NCBI RefSeq assembly: GCF_030532965.1
Contig: NZ_JAUNKC010000022.1
Span: 1 to 52,411, forward strand
Length of the DNA: 52,411 nt
Direction: 5' to 3'
Origin: Corynebacterium sp.
GTDB lineage: Bacteria; Actinomycetota; Actinomycetes; Mycobacteriales; Mycobacteriaceae
Shown: piece by piece, positions 8,555-17,162 of the stretch
Position numbering within the stretch: the stretch's first letter is position 1
Layout of the letters: every line of letters starts with the position of its first letter
Notes under the pieces: model-generated
The model's database searches: none
The model's input: only the letters and a program-made list of their open reading frames with translations
What the model was told of the DNA's origin: nothing
Program-made: the position numbers and the translations under genes

Positions 8555-9166
8555 TTATGTGGTGATGATTTTGAGTCCGAGTTCCAGCACGACCGGCGCT
8601 AACCCGAGCAGGAAGAATGCTGGCAAGTAGCACAGGGTTAGTGGCAGTGCGATGAGGACACCTGCGCGTTCCGCGCGTGCGGTTGCATGGTCTATGTCTT
8701 CTTGACGTAGCTTTTCCGCACTGTCGCGACAGCCGTGTGCGAGTGCTGCCCCGGAGCGTTGCGAATTGGTGGCTAAAGCCGCCAATTGCGCGTAGTGAGG
8801 ATCGGAATAGAGTTCTGCCCATGCTTTTTCGGCCGTTATTCCCAGTTCCAGGAGGCTTGCTGTGCGACGCCAGCTGGTGGAATTGCTTGCGGTTGCTACC
8901 GCAGCCGCCGCATGGGCTGGGCTCAAGCCAGATTCCACGCACGCTGCATACAATTCCAGGTCGGCAGCGGCCGCAAGCGGGTCCGTCTGTGGGGTGGACC
9001 GATGCTCGCGGAGCTTGGCTTCAAGCCGGTGCAGCGTGGTTCGTACTGGCCCGTCCCGCGGCTTCGTCTCGATTGGTTGAAGCGCAGCTGGCGGGATGCG
9101 CAGCGCCGGGTTCGGCCCGGTAAGTAGGAGTGCGCAGCCTAGTAACAGTGCAGCGAGGATAATCAT
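8555..9166 (-). CDS. tadC: TadC-like type II/IV secretion platform protein (GspF family)
   Basis: The 203-residue membrane protein has a hydrophobic N-terminus (MIILAALLLGCALLLTG), a cytoplasmic GspF-like domain (LELYAACVESGLSPAHAAAAVA and SGAALAHGCRDSAEKLR) and two C-terminal hydrophobic stretches. It would partner with TadB as the inner-membrane platform that couples the ATPase to pilin assembly. The ATG is part of an ATGA overlap with the tadB stop and is preceded by GAAAGGG, so I use it rather than a start 16 codons upstream. Confidence 0.85.
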   Translation of the reverse strand: MIILAALLLGCALLLTGPNPALRIPPAALQPIETKPRDGPVRTTLHRLEAKLREHRSTPQTDPLAAAADLELYAACVESGLSPAHAAAAVATASNSTSWRRTASLLELGITAEKAWAELYSDPHYAQLAALATNSQRSGAALAHGCRDSAEKLRQEDIDHATARAERAGVLIALPLTLCYLPAFFLLGLAPVVLELGLKIITT

Positions 9167-9978
9167 GTTGTTGCCCTTTCGATGATGCGGTGTGACCACA
9201 GCAGCCCGGCGCATTCGCAGATCATTCCCATGACGAGGATGACCCCGCCCAGGCCGCCGCCGAATAAGAAACCAGGGGCATTCACCCCGAGCGCGTATCC
9301 CATGCCGATGCCGAGTATTGGAAGAACCGCCAGAACGATCGCGCTCACCGTGGCACCTTGGATGCTTGCCCGGATTCGGGCGTCGTGGCGGATGTTATGG
9401 TTGATCCGGTCGTGAAGGTGCCGCAGGATTTTGGTCAGGCTGATGCCGTGCTGTTCAGCTATGGCCCACAAGCACCCGAATTGGTGCAGATATGGATTGT
9501 TTGAGCTGCGTAAATAGTCGCTTCCGGTGCCGCTGATCGCCGCGTGGCTCAAAGCCACTGCGATGTCGGTGTGTACGTGAACGTCATCAAGCTGTTCGCT
9601 GGCCGTTTTCAGGGCGTTGAGCATGCTTGCGCCTGCGGAAAGCTCCGCTATTGCTGCTTCGAGGAGCTGCGCTATCTGTTCGTTTTGCCTGCGAAGCGCA
9701 CGCTGCGCTGCGATCGACCGCAGGATCACCGTCATGGTGGTTCCGCCGATTACGCAGGCGACGATGAGGGAAACAGGAATTGCCAGTAGTTGGTTGGTGA
9801 GAAAAACACCGATGGCTCCAACTAACGCCATGCTCACAGGGGGAGTTTGCGTGACCCGCGATATTTTGCTGCGCCACCACGAAACATCTGCAGTTCCGAT
9901 GCGGCTTTTTGGCGCTGGCGGTATCCCCACCAGGACGGCTGCGGCAATAAGCAGCGACGATGTTGTTATCGGATTCAT
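9163..9978 (-). CDS. tadB: TadB-like type II/IV secretion platform protein (GspF family)
   Basis: The 271-residue protein has N-terminal membrane segments, a central GspF-type cytoplasmic helical domain (residues about 100-215: LLEAAIAELSAGASMLNALKTAS, then CLWAIAEQHGISLTKILRHL) and two hydrophobic segments near the C-terminus containing GIGMGYALGVNAPGFLFGGGLGG. It is the platform partner of TadC. I chose the ATG that overlaps the tadA stop as ATGA; an in-frame GTG lies two codons upstream. Tight overlaps on both sides show co-translation. Confidence 0.85.
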   Translation of the reverse strand: MNPITTSSLLIAAAVLVGIPPAPKSRIGTADVSWWRSKISRVTQTPPVSMALVGAIGVFLTNQLLAIPVSLIVACVIGGTTMTVILRSIAAQRALRRQNEQIAQLLEAAIAELSAGASMLNALKTASEQLDDVHVHTDIAVALSHAAISGTGSDYLRSSNNPYLHQFGCLWAIAEQHGISLTKILRHLHDRINHNIRHDARIRASIQGATVSAIVLAVLPILGIGMGYALGVNAPGFLFGGGLGGVILVMGMICECAGLLWSHRIIERATT

Positions 9979-11141
9979 CGACACCGCCCCCAGTCGATGT
10001 GTGGGGCGGAAGATTCGGAGGCGTCCCAGAGTATGTCGACCGTGGTGGGAAAGCCCTTCAAAACCCCTATTTGGTTCAGGCGACGCCGTCCATCGGCGAA
10101 GCGTTTCATCGCCAGGATCACTGGCGATGCTGCGGCGAGCTGCGACATGAGCGCGTCGCGACTCATGCCGCCTTGTGCCGCTAATGCTTCCAGGCGGGCT
10201 GGCACCTCGGTTATCGAATTCGCATGTATCGTCCCGGCGCAGCCGTCGTGACCAGTATTCAATGCGGCAAGCAGATCGATGACTTCGACACCGCGTATCT
10301 CTCCGACGACGATCCGGTCGGGCCGCATCCGAAGCGCTTGCCTGAGTAGATCAGCCATGGTGACTGCGCCGTTTCCTTCGGTATTGGCCCCGCGGGAAAT
10401 CAGATTCAGTACATGTGGGTGCTGCGGCCGAAGTTCAGCGGTGTCCTCGATGCAGATGATCCGTTCTTTCGCAGCTACCTCGCCTAATAGCGCAGTCAAC
10501 ATGGTGGTTTTCCCGCTGCCGGTTCCGCCCACGACGATGAAGGATCGCCGGGCGGAAACCAGCTGACTGAGATTCGCGGCAGTTTCGGAATTGATGCCGC
10601 GCTTCGCAATAAGGGTCTCCAGCCGGGCATCAGCGTGCCGAAGCACGCGCAACGAAATACAGGTTCCGGCCTGTGCGGGTGGGGACAAAATGGCGTGGAC
10701 CCGCACCGTTGTGCCGTCCGGTCGCAGCAAATAGCCGTTGGCGAAACACTGCGCCTCATCAATGCGGCTGCCTGCCGCTGTTATCAGGCGGGTCGCCAAT
10801 TGGCGAACCTGTTGTTCGGAGTCGAATCGAACCACCGATTGTTCCAGGCCATTGCCCCGGTCATACCATACGGTTCCAGCCCCATTGACCAGGATATCGG
10901 TGACATTTTGAATCGCCATGACCTGTTCCAATTGGCCGACCCCGACCGAATCGTGGCGTAATTTGCGCAGCACGGCCAAAACATCACCGTCGCTTAAAAT
11001 CCCGCCCGCCTCAGCGCGCACCAAACGAGCTATTGCTTCCGGGTCGTGGCTTATTGTGGGGTCAGCTGCCGTTTGTGCGGCGAGGGTGTGCTGGACTTTG
11101 TGGGTGATCGCATCAAGATCAAAGGTGGTTGTGCCGGGCAT
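9975..11141 (-). CDS. tadA: TadA/CpaF-type secretion ATPase
   Basis: The 388-residue cytoplasmic ATPase powers Tad pilus assembly. It shows Walker A GGTGSGKTT, the Asp box around CIEDTAELRP, a Walker-B-like box with conserved Glu RIVVGEIRG, and the His box GCAGTIHANS, in the order usual for GspE/TadA ATPases. The N-terminal part (VMAIQNVTDILVNGAGTVWYDRG) is the N1 region of TadA. Its start shares one base with the stop of the upstream CpaE-like gene (TAATG). It is the motor for the platform proteins encoded next. Confidence 0.93.
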   Translation of the reverse strand: MPGTTTFDLDAITHKVQHTLAAQTAADPTISHDPEAIARLVRAEAGGILSDGDVLAVLRKLRHDSVGVGQLEQVMAIQNVTDILVNGAGTVWYDRGNGLEQSVVRFDSEQQVRQLATRLITAAGSRIDEAQCFANGYLLRPDGTTVRVHAILSPPAQAGTCISLRVLRHADARLETLIAKRGINSETAANLSQLVSARRSFIVVGGTGSGKTTMLTALLGEVAAKERIICIEDTAELRPQHPHVLNLISRGANTEGNGAVTMADLLRQALRMRPDRIVVGEIRGVEVIDLLAALNTGHDGCAGTIHANSITEVPARLEALAAQGGMSRDALMSQLAAASPVILAMKRFADGRRRLNQIGVLKGFPTTVDILWDASESSAPHIDWGRCR

Positions 11142-12220
11142 TATGCCACCTGCCGTGCTGGTTGATCGCCATGGTGTTCCGCCACGGCCTGTGTGAGTGT
11201 TGTCGCCGCCAGTCGCAGGAGTTTCGGCTGCTGTATATGGCTTAACCCGGCGGTTTCGATAAGACGCGCCAGGCCGGAGATCGTCCGAATTTCCGTGGTG
11301 GGGGCGATCCCGACGATGGCTTCCATGTCTGTGCCCGACAAGCCCGACCAGCCGCGATGTCGGATGCTAAGCCCACATGGGATCCGATTGCTGCGCAATT
11401 TAGCGATAATACGCTGGGCATTTGCTGCCGCGCGGACTTCCGCCGGGCTTAGCACTTCGACATAGTCGCAGTGATCGGCAACCGCGCTAAAGAACGGTGC
11501 ATGGCTTGGCAGGTCTACGATGACATGGTAGCTTGCGCTTAAAATCCGTATCGCAAGCTGCAGTTTTTCCTCGGTTATTCCGCTGACAAGCCCGCCGCGC
11601 GCTGCCGTGAGTACCGGGAGGTGATTATCCGTGTGCGGCAAGGCGGTAACGATGTCAGTCGGATCGATCGTGGCGTCTGCCAGCCGCAGCTCAGCCCACC
11701 GTATCCCCGGGCACAATTCACAGCCTAGAAGGAGATCAATTCCAGCGGATTGCGGATCGGCGTCGATAAGCACGGTCGGAACGTCAGCCGCCATGTGCAG
11801 CGCTACGCTTGCCGCCAAGGTGGATGCCCCAGCCCCACCAACCGATGACGTCACGGCAATAACGGGATATCTGTCGGTGGATTGCCTGGTAACGGACTGG
11901 TTTCCCAGTTCGCTCAGTAGTGGTTTCAATTCTGCCGGGATGATAAAGGCATTAGCCGCGCCGACGTGTACGGCTAGTTTCCAATCGATGGGGCCGGGTT
12001 CGGCAAATAGTAAAAATAACGTGCCGCTCGTTCGATACGCAGACGCATGGGCGGCCGTGGTGGCGTCGACAAGCAGTGCGGACGCCTTGGGCGCATACCG
12101 GATGATGTCCCGGGGATCTGTGGTGTCAACGATCTCCATGCCGGTTGCGGCGGCCACGCTAAGCGCCTCGGGGTGGATAACTGGATCGGTGATGGCAACG
12201 AGGATAGCTGGGGTGGTCAT
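11141..12220 (-). CDS. CpaE/TadZ-like P-loop protein (Ssd family)
   Basis: The 359-residue protein opens with a receiver-like domain without a clear phosphorylation site, followed by a MinD/ParA-type ATPase domain. Its deviant Walker A reads SSVGGAGASTLAASVA, so it lacks the usual second lysine, and DADPQSAGIDLLLG follows. Actinobacterial homologues are called Ssd or the CpaE-like protein of the helicase/secretion neighbourhood. They localise the Tad machine and, in M. tuberculosis, affect septum formation. It is the first gene of the seven-gene operon, so its promoter should lie just upstream at about 12221-12330. Confidence 0.87.
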   Translation of the reverse strand: MTTPAILVAITDPVIHPEALSVAAATGMEIVDTTDPRDIIRYAPKASALLVDATTAAHASAYRTSGTLFLLFAEPGPIDWKLAVHVGAANAFIIPAELKPLLSELGNQSVTRQSTDRYPVIAVTSSVGGAGASTLAASVALHMAADVPTVLIDADPQSAGIDLLLGCELCPGIRWAELRLADATIDPTDIVTALPHTDNHLPVLTAARGGLVSGITEEKLQLAIRILSASYHVIVDLPSHAPFFSAVADHCDYVEVLSPAEVRAAANAQRIIAKLRSNRIPCGLSIRHRGWSGLSGTDMEAIVGIAPTTEIRTISGLARLIETAGLSHIQQPKLLRLAATTLTQAVAEHHGDQPARQVA

Positions 12221-12389
12221 GCTTTAAGTGTTCGCCACAACCGCCGCGGTCGTGCTGGCGGTGGTACTGGGCTGTGGATAACTCACAATGTAGCTGACGC
12301 GTCCACAATTTTTCTGTGGAATTTAGTCCCCTTGCGCCACATGTGCACCACCAGTAACGAGGTGACGCACCGCAGCTACCCCCCGCCCG
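12221..12389. other. Intergenic region upstream of the tad operon
   Basis: This region holds no gene. It carries the presumed promoter of the Tad-type operon reading leftward and the end of the export module reading in the same direction. A short inverted repeat TCCACA-7 bases-TGTGGA lies at about 12302-12320. It is too weak and lacks a T run, so I do not call it a terminator. Confidence 0.4.
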
Positions 12390-13124
12390 CTACACCCCTT
12401 GACGGGCCATCACCGACATCACCGTCTCTAGTCGCGCCGATTCGGACGCAGAATCATAAGTTCCCAGCCAGACGTCTTCCGCCACCTGACCATCGGCAAG
12501 TACCAAAACCCGCTGTGCATGGCTAGCCACCAACGGATCGTGGGTCACCAAAACTATCGTGGAGCCGGCGGAATGGATATCGTGCAGTAGAGCGAGGATC
12601 TGAACGGAGGTCGCGTGATTGAGAGCGCCGGTCGGTTCGTCGCCAAAGATAATTGCCGGTTCATTGATCAGCGCCCGACAAATCCCGGCGCGCTGCAATT
12701 GCCCACCAGAAACTTCCGAGATCGCCCGGTCCCCCAAATCCCCTATGCCCATGCGTTCCAACAGGCTGTTTGCCAGCTGTGTCACGTCGTCTCGCCCTCG
12801 TTTCGCGGCGAGAAATCCGGGCAAGATGATGTTATCGCGCACGCTTATCGACGGCAGAAAGTGCGGCTGTTGAAAAACAAACCCAATATTTTGCAGTCGG
12901 AATTGCGCCCGCTCCTGATCGGTTAAGGCGGTTAGTTCCGTGCCCTTAAGGTGCACGGTCCCATCGGTGGGGTTGTCTAGCCCACTCAGGATGTGGAGCA
13001 GGGTGGATTTACCTGAGCCACTGGGACCCATGATCGCAACGAACTGTTCCTGGGCAATATCCAGATCGATTCCGGCTAGCACCTGGCTGTCGTAGGTTTT
13101 TGTTACATTCTTTGCTTGCAGCAT
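12390..13124 (-). CDS. ABC transporter ATP-binding protein (MacB/LolD type)
   Basis: The 244-residue ATPase has Walker A GPSGSGKST, Q-loop FVFQQPHF, signature VSGGQLQRAGICRAL, Walker B IIFGDEPTGAL and the H-loop VLVTHDP. The closest known group is the LolD/MacB/FtsE-like ATPases that partner with FtsX-type permeases. It is the last gene of a tetR - permease - ATPase operon, 30 bases after the permease, with an AAAGGAAA ribosome binding site. Such modules usually export peptides, antibiotics or lipids, or work mechanically on envelope proteins; the substrate here cannot be read from sequence. Confidence 0.92.
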   Translation of the reverse strand: MLQAKNVTKTYDSQVLAGIDLDIAQEQFVAIMGPSGSGKSTLLHILSGLDNPTDGTVHLKGTELTALTDQERAQFRLQNIGFVFQQPHFLPSISVRDNIILPGFLAAKRGRDDVTQLANSLLERMGIGDLGDRAISEVSGGQLQRAGICRALINEPAIIFGDEPTGALNHATSVQILALLHDIHSAGSTIVLVTHDPLVASHAQRVLVLADGQVAEDVWLGTYDSASESARLETVMSVMARQGV

Positions 13125-13154
13125 CGTTGTTTCCTTTATCGTTTTCGCTCACTA

Positions 13155-15443
13155 CTATTCCGGGGTAATTTTCTTTGCGGCAATCAGGGTGGCAATCACC
13201 ATCACACCCAACACCAAGGCGGGCAGGAGCAGGTAGCTGATCGCAGGGTTAGGCAGTAAGTGCACGCCCGGCGCACCTAGCAATCCCAATGCTAAAGACA
13301 ACAGCTTGGTGCCGCCGAAAGCCGCGATAGCCACTCCGATTCCGATCCCAATGATCCCGACCGTGATGAATCGCGCGAGGTATTGCCCCATGATGGTTTT
13401 TCTACTGGCACCGATCATATGGAGGGTATTGATCTGGCTTCGTTCTTGCGCGAATACCAGGATGAGGAACAGCACTGTCATTAAGAACACCAGGCCAAGT
13501 GCGGCCGCCGCGGATAAAGCGACGACTATCGCGATTTGCCCGGTAGTTGCCCCTAGGGTTTGCCGCGTATAGTCCGCAACGTCGGTGATCGTGGCGGTGG
13601 GGAATTTCTCACTCAGCGCTTCAGTCTTAGCGGCGGCGTCCACGCCCGGTTTGACCGTTACGTACATCACCTGCCATAACGCTGGCGCATTCGTGTCAAA
13701 GGTGGCTTTGGCGGTGCGGCCGCCGTTTGTGATGTCTTGATAGATTCCGCTGATCCGCACGGTTCGATTCTGACTGCCATCGGTTATTTGAATGTCCTGT
13801 CCAACTGTGGCCTCCAGTGCTTGCGCTTGGTTGACTGAAACCGCAATTTCCGTGTCATCGTCCGGTGCGGTACCGCTGGTGTAGTTAAGCGGGAAGATGG
13901 AGTGGTCGCCGCGTTCCACCACGACGTATTCCCACCCTTCTGGCCCTTGCACCTGGAGCCTATTGGTCACGAGTGCGGCGCTTTCGGCGATATCGTCGTC
14001 AGCTTGCAGTTCCGCAACGAGCTGGGAGAAATCTGTTTCACTGCCGGTACGCAGATCGAGACGAATATCCGACTTGCCGATACCTAGGTAAGTGGAGAAA
14101 TTCGGATTATTGAAGGTGGCGAGAAGCGAGACGGGGAAGACCAAGAGGAACGTGGCAACGGCGATCACCGCGACTAGTAGCGTGTGCGATTTTTCGGTTG
14201 CTGCTGTTAACCCAAGCCAAATATTTGCTGGCAGTAGTTTGCTGTTAGATAAGCGGAACCGACGATTGCGAGTTCGGCTTCCACCACCGCTGCCGGATAG
14301 AACCTCGCTCGGGCTGACCTTATCGAGTCTGCGCAGGAGCAGCCAGCAAAACAGCGCGACGATGAGCGGCACGACCAGCGCCGCCACGATCGGCGGGGCA
14401 AGCGTCGCAAAGCTGTGCGGCGGCTTACCTAAGTACAGCAAAACCGGCTTCATTGCTAGCCGGGTCAACCCAACGGCTGCGACCGCCCCGATGAGGGTAC
14501 CAATAACCGCCAGCACCAGGTATTTCATGATGTACATGCGTTTAATTGCCTTACCTGGCGCCCCAATAGCCTTCAGAGTGCCGATGTGCTTTATGTCGTT
14601 GACTATGGAGGTGATAAACGCAAACCGCAACGCTAGAACAGCGATGGTGACAAGCAGCAGTGCGATACACAAGGCGAGCACGGCGGTAATCAAGGTGGTG
14701 AGCGCGTTCATGAGTTTCAGCACTGCCGCGTCGATGGCAACCCCCTGGGCGGGCAATTTCGCCTGGGTGTAGGCATCTTGAACCGCGCTGATAGTGGCGC
14801 CATCGGCGACCATAAACTCGATGAGATATTCGCTTTCCAAACCCTTTTCTGCGAAATAGTCAAAGTCCTTCGGGTGCACCACAAGCCGTTTCGACGTCAC
14901 CATTGACGGATTCATCTGCATGTCCCTGGCAAAACCCGCAATCCGCAGTCGCTTTTCCTCGCCTGCGATTTTGACGAGCATGTCATCGCCTACGTCAGCG
15001 GCACCTACCGCGCTGTAGTGCACCGGCAGTATCACCTCCCCTTCCTTGGGGTGAACCCGCTCCCCATTCTCGGTGAGGAGGTAATCAAATTTCTCCGACG
15101 GCGTCACTAGAGCTGGCTCAAGGACCGATTCCGATTGTGATGTGCCCGCTAGCCACAATCCGTCGGGCGGAATGGGCAGGGTGCGAACAATCTGCACGTC
15201 GTCGATATTTTCTTGGGAATGCGCCCAATCGTAGATTTCCTGCTCGTCGAGCGGACCCGCGTGCATTTGCATCAAATCTGGTGGTTGCGCCTTGTTCCAC
15301 ATGGCCGAAACCGCGCTGAAGGTTTGACTCGTCATCGCGGTACCGCTGATTACGAGAGTCGCCGCCACCGCGATTAACAGCGTGAGGGTAATCGATAACG
15401 GAACGCTGCGTTTAAAGTCACCGATGAGAATTCGTGTCCACAT
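13155..15443 (-). CDS. FtsX-family ABC transporter permease
   Basis: The 762-residue permease has a hydrophobic helix near the N-terminus, a first extracytoplasmic domain (about residues 40-240), three helices, then a short helix and a second extracytoplasmic domain (about 440-640) and three C-terminal helices. This is the duplicated FtsX layout. FtsX cores are visible at ALRFAFITSIVNDIKHIGTLKAIGA and VFAQERSQINTLHMIGASRKTIM. No signal peptide is needed. An AAGGA that overlaps the tetR stop serves as its ribosome binding site. It forms one exporter with the following ATPase and is probably repressed by the upstream TetR protein. Confidence 0.9.
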   Translation of the reverse strand: MWTRILIGDFKRSVPLSITLTLLIAVAATLVISGTAMTSQTFSAVSAMWNKAQPPDLMQMHAGPLDEQEIYDWAHSQENIDDVQIVRTLPIPPDGLWLAGTSQSESVLEPALVTPSEKFDYLLTENGERVHPKEGEVILPVHYSAVGAADVGDDMLVKIAGEEKRLRIAGFARDMQMNPSMVTSKRLVVHPKDFDYFAEKGLESEYLIEFMVADGATISAVQDAYTQAKLPAQGVAIDAAVLKLMNALTTLITAVLALCIALLLVTIAVLALRFAFITSIVNDIKHIGTLKAIGAPGKAIKRMYIMKYLVLAVIGTLIGAVAAVGLTRLAMKPVLLYLGKPPHSFATLAPPIVAALVVPLIVALFCWLLLRRLDKVSPSEVLSGSGGGSRTRNRRFRLSNSKLLPANIWLGLTAATEKSHTLLVAVIAVATFLLVFPVSLLATFNNPNFSTYLGIGKSDIRLDLRTGSETDFSQLVAELQADDDIAESAALVTNRLQVQGPEGWEYVVVERGDHSIFPLNYTSGTAPDDDTEIAVSVNQAQALEATVGQDIQITDGSQNRTVRISGIYQDITNGGRTAKATFDTNAPALWQVMYVTVKPGVDAAAKTEALSEKFPTATITDVADYTRQTLGATTGQIAIVVALSAAAALGLVFLMTVLFLILVFAQERSQINTLHMIGASRKTIMGQYLARFITVGIIGIGIGVAIAAFGGTKLLSLALGLLGAPGVHLLPNPAISYLLLPALVLGVMVIATLIAAKKITPE

Positions 15444-15451
15444 GATTATCC

Positions 15452-16057
15452 TTAAGCAAAAAATCCGGTAAATGTACCAGGGGAAAGTTCCAAGAGCCGT
15501 TCAGCGGCGGCAAATAAACTTCTCACGCGCGTCGCACTCAACTGAGAAGTAGCCGGGAAAAACCCCTGATCCGGGAGGATGAAACCGGCGGTGAGCAGGA
15601 TCTCGGCGTCGCGCTCGGGTTGCGGCGACGTGCAGCTGCCCGCGGCGATCCCCTCCGCGATGACGTCACCGAGAATCGGCGCTAGCTTTTCGACGGTTTT
15701 AATCACCGACTGGATATGAAATTCCGCATTCGGCGTATCGTGCATATCCGAGACAAGGTCCTGAGCTGGGCCCGAAACCTGCGCCGCCTGAACCACGGAA
15801 AGAAACTTCATAGGGAAATCCATTTCTTGGTTCGCTACCAGCCGCGCGCGCTGCGCGATTTCCTCTGCAGTTCGGTTGATGATCTGCATCATGATCTCGG
15901 CTTTGCCCTGAAAGTGGTAGTACAAGGTACCTCTGGCGATGCCGGTTGCAGCCAATATGTCTTCAATCGTGGTTTCCTGGAACCCCTTGGTGATAAACAG
16001 CGCCAGCGCCTCATCCATGATCTGATCTTTTCGATTCTTCCCTGATGACGACACCAT
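15452..16057 (-). CDS. TetR-family transcriptional regulator of the export module
   Basis: The 201-residue protein has an N-terminal TetR helix-turn-helix (DQIMDEALALFITKGFQETTIEDILAATGIARGTLYYHFQGKAEIM) and a helical ligand-binding C-terminal domain. It is the first gene of the operon with the permease, 8 bases away, and a perfect 15-bp palindrome lies 32 bases upstream of its start. Local autorepression of the operon, relieved by a substrate of the exporter, is the likely scheme and is inference. The ligand is unknown. Confidence 0.9.
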   Translation of the reverse strand: MVSSSGKNRKDQIMDEALALFITKGFQETTIEDILAATGIARGTLYYHFQGKAEIMMQIINRTAEEIAQRARLVANQEMDFPMKFLSVVQAAQVSGPAQDLVSDMHDTPNAEFHIQSVIKTVEKLAPILGDVIAEGIAAGSCTSPQPERDAEILLTAGFILPDQGFFPATSQLSATRVRSLFAAAERLLELSPGTFTGFFA

Positions 16058-16089
16058 TTCCCTACTTCATCTTCCAACTAGAACTTCTC

Positions 16090-16104
16090 GACCGACTGTC
16101 GGTC
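16090..16104. promoter_or_regulatory. Palindromic operator candidate for the TetR regulator
   Basis: The sequence GACCGACTGTCGGTC has two perfect 7-base arms around one central base. It lies just upstream of tetR in the position of an autoregulatory operator. Size and symmetry fit TetR-family sites. Binding is inferred from position. Confidence 0.6.
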
Positions 16105-16157
16105 TAAAATTGAGTGTAGCAGTTCCCCAATGATTGAGGGTGGAAAAATAAATAAAG

Positions 16158-16235
16158 GGCGACCTGCGCTAAAAAGGGGGGGTACTGCGCAGGTCGCCAA
16201 CCCGGCCATTTCAAAAGGGGGGGGATCCGGCCGGG
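16158..16235. repeat. Two adjacent hairpins with A-rich/poly-G loops
   Basis: The first hairpin has perfect 12-base arms (GGCGACCTGCGC at 16158-16169 and GCGCAGGTCGCC at 16187-16198). Its 17-base loop contains AAAAA followed by seven G. The second has 7-base arms (CCCGGCC at 16201-16207 and GGCCGGG at 16229-16235), with a loop containing AAAA and eight G. On the minus strand the first stem is followed by a T-rich run, so it could be a terminator, but no gene needing one reads into it. The region separates the divergent tetR and HAD genes. Confidence 0.6.
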
Positions 16236-16337
16236 GCAGGCCGCACTGTATATCGGGGCCTTGCATCGCCCATTATGACATACTCACCAACCCCGGAGCA
16301 ATCCGAACATACTAAACTCTTGACAAGGAGGTTATCG

Positions 16338-17162
16338 ATGAGTATCAACACCAGCCGCGAAGTTACACCACGTCCACCTACGGTCGCCGCTTTTTTCGAT
16401 CTTGACAAAACAATCATCGCCACTTCCTCCGCCTACGTTTACGGAAAAGAATTCCTCAATTCCGGGCTCATCAGCCCCGCCGAGGCGCTTCACATGTCCA
16501 TGTCGAAAGCCAGTTACATGTTCGCCGGGCACTCAAGCGAGCAGATGGACGCCACCCGGGATCACCTATCCAACCTGGTCACGGGATGGGATGTTGAGCA
16601 AATTCGGACGATAGCGAACGAAACCATGCATTCCGTGGTCACCCCCACCATCTACGCCGAAGCCCGCGCCCTCATCGCCGACCACAAAGCAGCTGGCCAC
16701 GACGTCGTGATCATATCTGCCTCCGCCCGAGTCTTGGTCGAACCGATCGCCGAAGAGCTCGGAATCACCACCGTCATCGCGACCGAACTGGAAGAAGAAA
16801 ACGGCAAATTCACCGGAAACATCTCCTTCTACTGCAAAGGCGACGCCAAGGCAGCCGCCATTCTAAGCCTCGCGGCCCGCAAAAACTACGACCTCAGTAA
16901 AAGCTACGCCTATTCCGATTCCGCCACCGACCTGCCCATGCTGCAGCTCGTCGGTTTCCCCAATGTAGTCAACCCGGACCGAACGCTGCGCCGAACCGCC
17001 ATCGAAAACGACTGGACGATTCACACCTTCCGCAATCCGATCCCCCTGGTTCCGCTGCCCAGCGGCAAGGACATCAGCATCGGCACCGGCGTGGTCGCCG
17101 GAATCGCCGCTGTCACCGCCGGAATCTGGTGGTGGATGCGCAGCAAACCGCCCGCCAGCTAA
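16338..17162 (+). CDS. HAD-IB family phosphatase (SerB-like) with C-terminal membrane anchor
   Basis: The 274-residue protein has the HAD motif FFDLDKTII (nucleophile DxDxT), motif II around VVIISASARVL, and motif III/IV with CKGDAKAAA and YSDSATDLPML. These are features of HAD subfamily IB phosphatases related to SerB. A hydrophobic helix at the extreme C-terminus (GVVAGIAAVTAGIWWWM) suggests membrane association. I chose the ATG 6 bases after a strong AAGGAGG; an upstream in-frame ATG would add 21 residues without such a site. The homologous gene flanks the tad cluster in Mycobacterium and Corynebacterium. The substrate is unknown. Confidence 0.9.
   Translation: MSINTSREVTPRPPTVAAFFDLDKTIIATSSAYVYGKEFLNSGLISPAEALHMSMSKASYMFAGHSSEQMDATRDHLSNLVTGWDVEQIRTIANETMHSVVTPTIYAEARALIADHKAAGHDVVIISASARVLVEPIAEELGITTVIATELEEENGKFTGNISFYCKGDAKAAAILSLAARKNYDLSKSYAYSDSATDLPMLQLVGFPNVVNPDRTLRRTAIENDWTIHTFRNPIPLVPLPSGKDISIGTGVVAGIAAVTAGIWWWMRSKPPAS

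Noticed and set aside
7998..8942. 314-codon minus-strand open frame containing the TadE gene
   Set aside because: The part upstream of 8306 overlaps the well-supported Flp and TadC genes in another frame; only the C-terminal 102 residues look like a real protein.
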